A DNA stretch of 64,000 bases from contig JAQISU010000097.1 of assembly GCA_029339505.1 (NCBI GenBank), positions 2,994,001-3,058,000 of the forward strand, in the 5' to 3' direction. The stretch is from Unio delphinus (Eukaryota; Mollusca; Bivalvia; Unionida; Unionidae). Below, piece after piece: positions 1 through 11,000 of the stretch (position 1 is the first letter of the stretch; each line of letters opens with the position of its first letter). A program made the translations under genes and the position numbers. Under the pieces are notes generated by a model. That model had not been told where the DNA came from and ran no database searches. It worked only from the letters and a program-made list of their open reading frames with translations.

Positions 1-262
1 CAACAATATGTAATTGAATTAATATAGGTTTCTTAAGAATGATCAACAATATGTGAATGAATTAATACAGGTTTCTCAAGAGCGATCAACAATATGTAAA
101 TGAATTAATACAGGTTTCTCAATAGTGATCAACAATATGTAATTGAATTAATACAAATTTCTCAAAAATGATCAACAATATGTAAATGAATTAATACAGG
201 TTTCTCAAGAGTGATCAACAATATGTAAATGAATTAATACAGGTTTCTCAAGAGTGATCAAA
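1..262. repeat. 43-bp tandem repeat, about six copies, cut by the window edge
   Basis: The units start CAACAATATGTAAATGAATT and end in CTCAAGAGTGAT; copies differ by a few bases. The array enters from outside the window and stops about 145 bases upstream of the Spaetzle-like ATG. Confidence 0.9.
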
Positions 263-407
263 GAGGAAATCCTGCTCAATAACATGTAAGTGAAGTGGAT
301 TAAGACATTATTTCAAGCTGGTTTGAGATAACACATTGCACAGCCTTCTTAGTTTTCTTGTGTACAGTTCGCAGTTCTTATTTACAACTTTGTGAACTGT
401 TTTCACC

Positions 408-556
408 ATGTTGTCGCTGAATGGCAATACAGTGTTGTTTCTGTTGTTTCTAACAGTCCCTGTTGTTATTAAAGGGAACTTTGCACATGCAACTTTGAAC
501 TGCAAAGATGAATTGGACGGTCAGTGGTGCAAAGCAGAGCCATTTAATTTAGAATT
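408..556 (+). CDS. Spaetzle-like gene, exon 1 (signal peptide)
   Basis: This exon encodes residues 1-49 and two bases of codon 50. The ATG at 408 follows ACC, a good context, and starts a clear signal peptide. The donor GTAAGT begins at 557. A (CT)n run starts nine bases further on in the intron, at 566. Untranslated sequence lies 5' of the ATG, but no promoter motif could be fixed. Confidence 0.8.
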
Positions 557-564
557 GTAAGTTC

Positions 565-616
<52 letters not shown>

Positions 617-3600
617 TACATAGATAGTTTAAAGCTTTGGTATTTAGCAAGTTTTCATACCAACATGAACAAATCATACATAGAGACAAGGGGGAGGTTT
701 CACTTCTAAACCTGTTTTGGCCTACAAACGTGAAACGTAATAGCTGACCGCTACATACTTGCACCCACACACCCAATAATTCTACGGGCGCCCCTGTATG
801 CCATTTGCATTTGTATTCCAAACTGAGATTCAATCCTCACATGGCGCATTAATACGCATGTATAAACATTATTTTAACCATATGCTATCGATTCTATAGA
901 TCAATGATTAATTTACACTGATTAATCACCATAAATAGCATGAAAAATGTCAATAATGTCTTATTTATAAATAAATTTAAAACAATATCTTTGCAATCCT
1001 TTCTGTTTTCAACGCCCTCCGTCCTAAGGGACAACATACGGACAATCTGGAGTGAGAGAGAAAAAGATTTTATGCTTCATGAAACACCTGAAAGTGAATT
1101 TACAACAAAAAACAGTCAAGAACCCTTTTCCTTTTAATAATTTTAATTAAAAAATATCGTGATATAACATTTGATAAAACGTACATACTATACATATATG
1201 ATGAATGTCTTCTATATGTCTCAGAAGATTTCCAATACCTACCTAGAAATCTACTGATACATTGTTTAAGCTAACCTGCTGTAGTTTATCAGAATGCCTC
1301 AAGTTCAAAATTTTACCTGTAAATTTTTTTAAATTAGACTGGCTAAACTTATATCGAACTTGAATTTCATCCAATCATACTGCAAAAGCGTGGCTTAAAG
1401 CTCACCTCAAGACCGAATTTATCTTGATGAAATTACTACGCAGCGGTTATTTCATCTAGATTTGTTTACATAAGTAAAGCCGAATCACTAAAATGATGCA
1501 ATGAAGAGCTATTTCTCCCATCATGTGCAGGTAAAATATTAATTTCATAGTTCTCACATCAAATACTAACAATAAAGAACACAAAAAGACATATCATAGA
1601 ATATAAACAATGGAATATTACTGTACACTGTTTTTAGTTAATTGTTTCATTACATAGGGCATCATGATTGTACAGTTTCATACATCTGAAGTAATTAATT
1701 TCTTTAATTTAGTTTACATAATTAAAGCAACATTCGTTGCATGACGGTGCGGTTTTGTTACATAGATCAATTTGGTTCATTCATACGAATTACATTATAG
1801 AAACTAACGCCTAAAAACCTAAATTAGTCTTATTGCTTCCATCAGACCAGACATCGATCCGGTCGCCACGATCAAACTCTTCCCCGGCTTGTTTCACACA
1901 GAGACGGAACTGATGGCAATTGAAAAGCAAGAAGATGCGTTCCGAGAACAACACTTATCGTTTGAGACGTCAGACTACAAGGAAATCCTCTCTTTACCAG
2001 GAGATGGGTCATTTTGCTGTGTAACGTAAGTATCCACTCTAGGTCTTGCTATTATTAAAGAAAACATGTGGACGAGAGTTCGATATACATTAACACTTCA
2101 TGTCCTGTATGCTCATGGCTTCAGTTATTCATTTTGTCATTTCTTTCATTGTTTATTTTTTTGTTTGGACCTTGTTCAGGCCGGGTTAGGCTTGTATGAA
2201 TACAGACATATCGATCTGTCGATATCTAAATCCATCTAAATAATTAGTGATACATATCTCCAAAGAATCTTCTGTTAGGTATGACGGTTAAACTTTCATT
2301 TACGTCAATTAATAAATCGTAGCAACTCAATCGAGGCAACAACTCGCTAAAGATAAGAACTCATTCGATGTCGCCAGATTCATTAGTGTATATAGCATTT
2401 CAGAGATCTAAGAACTCCTCCGAAGTAGCATCTCAATCGTATTACCCAAGCTGCATAACGTATATGCCATTTCAGAAAACCAAACAACTTATTTGATGTT
2501 ACAGCTCAATCGAAGTACTCGGGTCTCATAGCGTATAAAGCATTTCAGAGATCTTTCTTGTTTTAGTTTGATTAGAATTTTTAACTTAACTTCAAATTAT
2601 TTCAGTCATATCGCTACGATGTCTGCAGTGTGGCTGTTTCTAGTGATGTCTAGCACTGGGGCATCATGGGGCTGCGTACATGTATCATGATATCCCACCC
2701 AGTCACATTATCTTGACAGCAGGCCGACCAGTCATAACACTAACCTCTTAATGCTGAGCTCCAAGCGAGGCAACTGTTAGTACTATTTTTGTAAAACTTT
2801 GGTATGACTCGGCCGGGATCGAACCCATGACCTCCTGCTTCCGTGGCGGACGTTCTAACCACTTGGCCACTGAAGCCCTCTTAGTCGATAGCGTGAAGGG
2901 AATTTTAAGGCAGAATAAACTAGAACATGCGGATGAACTCATCAACTACGTATAGGCTGCAACTTACCCTTGATCTCACAAACACTGGACATTAGGATTT
3001 AAACGTTTCTTAGCTGCTTAGAGAATATGGATGATTCTACTTAACGATGATTTTCAGTTTGTTTCTTTGTGTTAGTCTTATTTATTATCCAAATTAGACC
3101 CTGTTTAACAATTATATATTGGTTTGCAATGCATTTCCTATCAGAACCTTTTTACTATTTCTTAAGGAAACATGACCTATTTCCAAACGCGACACTGAAA
3201 AACATGCAAGGCGAGTTACACTATATGGTACAATTGACAGTTAATGGTGTGAAACAGCTGCAGTACATTCCTCATGGAAGATGCATGTAAGTATTACTCC
3301 TCATGCGGGAATCTGAAAGTATGTATTGTTCCCATCATGGCATCTTTTAATTTAAATTCCCTGGTATAACGCGAATCGTCATAACGCGATTTTGCCTATA
3401 ACGCGACGAAATTTTTAATCTAGCGTGACCTCTCTTTTTACCATCTTAAATACATGCTCTCGGAAAAGCGGATGATTCGTATACTTAGCATACATTTTTA
3501 ATGCCAACACTTTTAATGCTCCCTTATGTTCCGAAAGTTTCTAAAACAAAATGCAGTGTTATATTTATTAACGAAAATAAAGAAAAGCTACCAAATTTAG

Positions 3601-4489
3601 ACAAGTTAAACGATCTTTGAATACAGCCGATACTTTTTAACGTTTGGAGGAAGTAATCCCAGCCAACAAAACAAACGATATATAATCAAGAGGCTACTTA
3701 AAATTGATGCCATTTAAATTATATAGGGAAATGTTTTGTAAATTTGTTAACGTTATTCCGTTTGTATCACGATGCCGTTCTTTGGACCCCGTGCATCGCG
3801 TAATAACGGGTTTTACTTGTAATGTTTATCTCATGGAATCTGCATGTACATATCGCTCCCCTCATTGAATCTGAATAAAAGTGCTGCTGTTCCCTTCATT
3901 TTCGAAATTGTTATCACTTTCTCTTCGTTCGTATCTCTTTAAAGGCATAATCTTGTAATCAGTAAAGCAGAGGTCATGCAACTCCTTCATTCAATTAACT
4001 TGATTTTAAAAGAATTATAGGGCTCAAATTAAGCATATTTGTGTAAAGTCATAACATTAAATAGTATCAAAGGTTATATAGATGGCCTTTTAAATTATGC
4101 CCTACACTGCTTTTTTTTTTGCTACTTAACTAAGAAATATCATATTTTCAGTATGTTTTAAAATTGTCAGAATGAGTTTCCCTAAGATTCTAACAATTAG
4201 AAAAAAATTAATAGCAATCAGGTGGCAAGTCTTTCTTTGAGAAGATATGTAAAAGTTATTTCCTAAGTCAGCTGTTCTGTTAAAGTGAAGAAATACATTA
4301 ATTAATATAAAATTAAAATTAAATTAAAATCTTTTTGTCATCATTGGTTAGGTAAGCTTGGTGAATGTCGCGAATAAAAACAATAATCTTGGAACTGCTT
4401 TTGTGTTGTAACTAGACATGAGACTGGAGATGTGGGTGAAACATTTGTTAAGAAAGGTAGATGAACATGTGGCAAGACACATATTTATA

Positions 4490-4534
<45 letters not shown>

Positions 4535-4597
4535 ATGAAAATTATCATCATCTTTATTATTATTATTATCATCATCATCTTTATTATCATCATCATC

Positions 4598-4642
<45 letters not shown>

Positions 4643-7600
4643 TTTATTATTGTGACGGTTATTATTGTTGTATCGAAGTGGAGGTTGTCATTTTTTTAGA
4701 AGAGTGGTGTACACTCAAAGCATTTGTCAATTCTAGAAATTACAACCATAAGCTTCTTATTCTCATTTTTGTAAGTAATAAATATTATTTTGATGACTCG
4801 CTAAAAGACCAAAACAGTTTTCAAAAGGACTGTTACTCCACAAATAATGGACCAGTCTTGAGTAAAAGATATTATTTTAGAAATGTGGAAGTACAGGGTT
4901 TCGTCTTTGATGTCAGAGAGTATTAATTAGGTCAGTCTACCGATGATAGTTTTATTCTTCTCAATGGATCTCAACATTCTCTTAAAGCAACTGCGAATAC
5001 CTTGCAAGATTTTGTTTTCTATTATCTGAACTTAAAATGTAACCAATAAAAAAAGATTTTGGATTGGAAACAAAAAAGTTTATAATGAAAGAACATGTTT
5101 CTATACGGAAATAAAGTGGTCCTCTTCCAACTTTACACTCCTTGGCATCGATTTTTCTCTAGACTTCCCAACAAATGGTGGAAATTAATTATATCAAGAA
5201 AGGAATGATGTCAGACCGAATTATCGCAAGCTGGGCTCAAATACATCTATCAGGAGTTGGTAAGGTAATTGTTGTAAAAACTATTGTTCTGCCCATATTA
5301 ATACATTTTTTCTAAGCACTTCCAACTCCATCAGCAAAAACTGACGCAGAACTAAATTATACGCTATTTATGTTTGTACGGGGTTTAAAAGTAGAAAGAA
5401 TTAATAATGATATACTAGTAGCCCCGGAAAAAGAAGTAATGTTAAATATGATACTCATTTATTCATTCGTGAAGTATATTAAGATAAGACGGGTTAAATG
5501 TTTTCTGTCAATAAAAGTTATATTGAGAAATATAGGTTTATTTGGAATTAGGAGAGGAGAAAATTAGAAGAAATTGGCAAGCTCATGAAAACCAGTCTTT
5601 GGAGAGATGTAGTTTTGTCAGTATTGAATTGCAAAGAAGATCCGTAAAATCAAAACGAGTATTTATACGCAAGTTTTAAAATTTTATTTCATCTAGAAAG
5701 TCCAATCAATACAAATCCTGGAAAGATGCCGGCATTAAATACTTAATTGCGGTAATTAGTTAATTAATTTAATTAATTAATGCCAAAAATTTCCTTTTAT
5801 GCTAGGTGGCCTAGTTGTTAGAGCATTCGTCTCGGATGCGGAAGGTCATGGGTTCGATCCCCGGCGGAGTCATTCCAAAGATTTATACAAATTATACTAA
5901 CATCTGCCTAGTTTAGCGTTCAGCATGAAGAGGTTAGTGTTAGGACTGGTCGGCCTGGCGTCAGGATAATGGGACTGCGTGGGACATCATGTTACGTGTC
6001 TGCGGCATTATGTCCCAGTGCTAGACATTTCTTTAAACTGCCATAATGCAGACATCGTATCGATACGACTGAAAACATGTTAAAGCTACGTTTAAGGTCC
6101 AAAATCGCATCACAATACATCCTTTTATGCTTGTAAGCAAATGTTGATGTGCGTGAAAACATTGAAAAATATACTCTTAAGTTCAACACAAGAGAGGACC
6201 GATTTCTTCAATAATAGGCCTCATTCATGAACTTATAACTTGCGCAGTGAGGTAAACAGGAACCAATACTGCGAATTCTTTGTCACCACTCTATTCTTGT
6301 GTCAGCCTAATTTGTGTCAAGAGAGATTGCGTACAATATGCATGTGTGTGTCTTTTCTATTTTCGTGTATTGTAATTATTGTACCTTGATTAATTGATAA
6401 TCAGAAATATTTCTGTGTAAGGTAACCTTGGGATGGTGTTCCCTGACCCAGATATCTACCTATACCATGAATAATAATTAAAGTTTATTCTTATTGCAGA
6501 TATAATAGTATCCGAATTCTACACCATTAGCATCAATTAATGTATCGACTGATGGATGATATAATTATATATTATATTTAGACGACACATTTTATGTCTA
6601 TAAAGTAAAAAAAATAGAGGTTCAAAATAAATGAGTAGAATATGTAACGCAACCCCCACCCCGAGGTATCGTACTGTGAGATCGCGTGTCACTAGTACAA
6701 TAATGTTAAACAACCAAGGGATCGCACTGTGAAATCGCGTGTCATTAGTACAAATTGCTAATCCACTTAGGCTTCACACTCTGACATTGCGTCTCACTAG
6801 TCAAATACGTTAAACCACCAAGGTATCATACTGCGATATCGCGTGTCACTAGTATAATATGCGAATCCACTAAGTTTGTGCACTCTGATATTGGTGTCAC
6901 TCATACAATACGTTAAACTACAAAGGAATCATACTGCGATATCGCGTGTCACTAGTACAATATGCAAATCCACTAAGGTTTCGCACTTTAACATTGCGTG
7001 TCACTAGTACAATACGTCAAACCATCAAGGAATCATGCTGCGATATTAATGTTTGGAGGAAGTAAACTCGGCCAACAAAACAAACTATATATAATCAAGA
7101 GGCTACTTAAAACTGATGACATTTTAATTTCAATGCATATTTTCTATGGGGGAATTTTTCGTAAATTTGGTAACATAATTCCGCTTTGTATCACGATGCC
7201 GTTCTTTGGACCCCATGCATCGCGTAATAACGGGTTTTACTTGTATTGTTTTTCTCATGGAATCTGCATGTACATATTGCTCTCCCTCATTGAATCTGAA
7301 TAAAAGTGCTGCTGTCCCCTTCATTTTCGAAATTGTTATCACTTTCTCTTCGTTCGTATCTCTTTAAAGGCATAATCCTGCAATCAGTGAAGCAGAGGTC
7401 ATGCAATCAACTCCTTCATTCAATTAACTTGATTTTAAAAGAATTATAGGGCTCAAATTAAGCATATTTGTGTAAAGTCATAACATTAAATAGTACAAAA
7501 GGTTATATAGATGGCCTTTTTAATTATGCCCTACACTGCTTTTTTTTTTGCTACTTAACTAAGAAATATCATATTTTCAGTATGTTTTAAAATTGTCAGA

Positions 7601-8044
7601 ATGAGTTTCCCTAAGATTCTAACAATTAGAAAAAAATTAATAGCAATCAGGTGGCAAGTCTTTCTTTAAGAATATATGTAAAAGTTATTTCCTAAGTCAG
7701 CTGTTTTGAAATACATTAATTAATATAAAATTAAAATTAAATTAAAATCTTTTTGTCATCATTGGTTAGGTAAGCTTGGTGAATGTTGCAAATAAAAACA
7801 ATAATCTTGGAAGTGCTTTTGTGTTGTAACTATACATGGGACTGGTAAAACTGGAGATGTGCTAAAAAAAAGGAACAGAAATATGCTGCAGGTTACATTC
7901 TTCTTCTTCTTCTTCTTATTCTTTTTCTTCTTCTTCTTCTTCTTCTTCTTCGTATTATTATTATTATTATTATTATTATTGTTTGCATTTTTATCATCAT
8001 CATTATCATCATCTATATTATTATTATTATCATCATCATCGTTA

Positions 8045-8094
<50 letters not shown>

Positions 8095-11000
8095 GTTGTT
8101 GTTGTTGTTGTTTATTTTTGATTATTTTTATGATTATTTTTGTTGTATCGAAGAGGAGGTTTTCATTTTTTAGAAGTGTTGTGTACACTCTAAGCATTTG
8201 TCATTTCTAGAAATTACAACTATTTGTAATAAGTTTCTTATTCTCATCTTTGTAAGTAATAAATATTAATTTGATGACTGGCTAAAAGACCAAAACTATT
8301 TTTAAAAGTTATGTTACTCCACAAATAATAGACCAGTCAAGAGTAAAAGATATTAAGTTAAAAGTGCGGATGTACGGGGTTTCGTCTTTGATATCAAAGA
8401 GAATAGATTAGGTCAGTCTACCGATGATAGTTTTATTCTTCTCGATGGATCTCAACATTCTCTTAAAGCAACTACGAATATCTTGCAAGATTTTGGTTTT
8501 TATTATCTGGACTTAAAATGTAACCAATAAAAAGATATTTGAATTGGAAACAAAAACGTTTATAATGAAAGAATATGTCTCGAGATAGAACTAAAGTGGT
8601 CCTTTTCCAACATTATGCTCCTTGGTATCGATTGTTTTCTAAACTTCCCAACAAATGGTGGAAATTAATTATTTCAAGAAAGGAATGATGTCAGACTGAA
8701 TTCTCGCAAGCTGGGATCAAATACATCTATCAGGAGTTGGTAAGGTAATTGTTGTAAAAACTATTGTTCTGCCTCTATTAATACATCTTTTCTTAGCAAT
8801 TCAAAATTCATCAGCAAAAAATAAAGTAGAACTAAATTTAACGCTATTTATGTTTGTACGGGCTTTAAGAGTAGAAAGAATTAAACATGATATACTAGTA
8901 GCCCCAGAAAAAGAAGTAATGTTAAATATGATACGCATTTATTCATTCATGAGGTATATTAAGATAAGACAGGTTAAATGTTTGCTGTCAATACAAGTGA
9001 ATTGAGAAATATAAAGGTTATTTGGAATTAAAGAGAGGAGAAAATTAGAAGAAATTGGTAAGCTCATTAAAACCAGTCTTTGGAGAGATGTAGTTTTGTC
9101 AGTAATGAATTGCAAAGAAGACCCGCAATATCCAAATGGGTATTTATCTGCAAGTTTTAAAATTTTGTTCCACCTAGAAAGTTCCATCAATATAAATTAT
9201 GGAAAGATGCCGGCATAAAATACTTAATCGCGATAATTTAATACCTTTGAAATGATAAGAATGGTTTTAATTAAAAAAAACGAATGCGACACTGTTTTTG
9301 AATTAATTTTCATTAATATCCTAAATTCCAAAGTCTTGGACAAATGCAATGAAGAACCATTTGGCTCACAACATATTTGATAATTGGCTGGAAACAACAA
9401 TTAACATTGCAAAACCAAAACTCACTGAACTCACTGTAGTTCTTTTGACAAAAAATTTTGTTTTTAGTAAGGTAAAGAGGCAACACACTTTAGAAACGTG
9501 GATACAATCATTAAATACAAATATAAGTATTGAGGAGTGGTCTAACGTGGATGCAATCATTAAATACAAATATAAGTATTGAGGAGTGGTCTAACGTGGA
9601 TACAATCATTAAATACAAATATAAGTATTGAGGAGTGGTCTAACGTGGATGCAATCATTAAATACAAATATAAGTATTGAGGAGTGGTCTAACGTGGATA
9701 CAATCATTAAATACAAATATAAGTATTGAGGAGTGGTCTAACGTGGATACAATTATTGAGGTGTGGTCTAAGGTTTATGTCCTTGCTAAACTTTGCATGA
9801 AGGATACGAATTTTATCTCTTTTTATTTTAAGTTAATTCATAGAATATTTTGTCAGTAATAACTTTTTGAAAAGATTTAACATATTAAATAACGACAAAC
9901 TCACTTTTCTAAGAGTAAGAAAAAAAGTATAGAACATATAAGATTCACAATATTACTTCAAACGTTTGGTATTTTTACTAAACTTTTTGAATCTTGTTGT
10001 ACAAATATTGTACATTAGTCCGAAACAGAAATATTTTTAGGAAGTGGATAATTTAGTAATTTTGTGTAATTTTGTAATTTTGCTTATTTTGGCTAAATAT
10101 TATATTTACACTTGCAGATTCGGCATTGCAATTAATTGATTAATTAATAAATTAACTAATGCCAAATCCATATTTAATTAATGCCAAAAATTAATTATAT
10201 TATTAAAAAATAAGTAATACCAAATAATTACCTAATTAATTAATGCCAATTAATTAATTAATGCCAATTAATTAATTAATACCAAATAGCTAATAATTAA
10301 TTAATTAATTAATTAATTAATTAATTAATTAATTAATTAATCCCAAATCCTTCCATTTAAACTAGATGGCCTAAAAGTTAGAGCGTCCGCCTCAAATGGG
10401 AAAGGTCGTGGGTTAGATCCCCGGCCGAGTCATGCCAAAGATTTATAAAAATTATAAGAACATCTGCTTCGCTTAGCGCTCAGCATTAAGAGGTTAATGT
10501 TAGGACTGGTCGGTCTGGTGTCAGGATAATGTGATTGGGTGGGACATCATGCTACATGTCTGCGGCAATGATGCCCCAGTGCTAAACCTCACTATAAACT
10601 GTCACACTGCAAATATCGTAGCCATATGACTAAGAAATTGTTAAAGCTACGTTTAAAATCCAAAATCACATCACAACATATCCTTATATGCTTTTAAGCA
10701 AATGTTGAAGTGCGTAAAAAAAAACATCGAAAAATGATCCTAAGTTCAATTTAAGAGGGGACCAATTTCTTCAATAATAGGCCTCAGTTACGAACTTATA
10801 ACTTGTGCAGTGCGGTTAAAAGGAACCAAAACTGTAATATTGCGAATTCTTTGTCACCACTCTATACTTGTGTCAGCCTAATTTGTGTCAAGAAAGATTG
10901 CGTACAATATGCATGTGTGCATGTGTGTGTCTTTTCTATTTTCGTGTATTGTAATTATTGTACCTAGATTAATTGATAATCAGAAATATTTCTGTGTAAG

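Larger units (their letters stand above)
3638..7045. repeat. Tandem segmental duplication, copy 1
   Basis: This unit holds, in order, a transposon right end, an (ATT)n tract, an L1-like LINE fragment, a SINE and a tandem array of about 53 bp. The same order recurs from 7047 to 11420. By eye the two copies match over most of their length with scattered substitutions and small indels. Confidence 0.85.

Noticed and set aside
5806..5880. tRNA gene on the plus strand
   Set aside because: Same reason: tRNA-like SINE head followed by the shared SINE body.
6998..7303. 101-codon open frame
   Set aside because: It crosses the 53-bp array and the start of duplication copy 2, and the matching stretch in copy 1 is not open.
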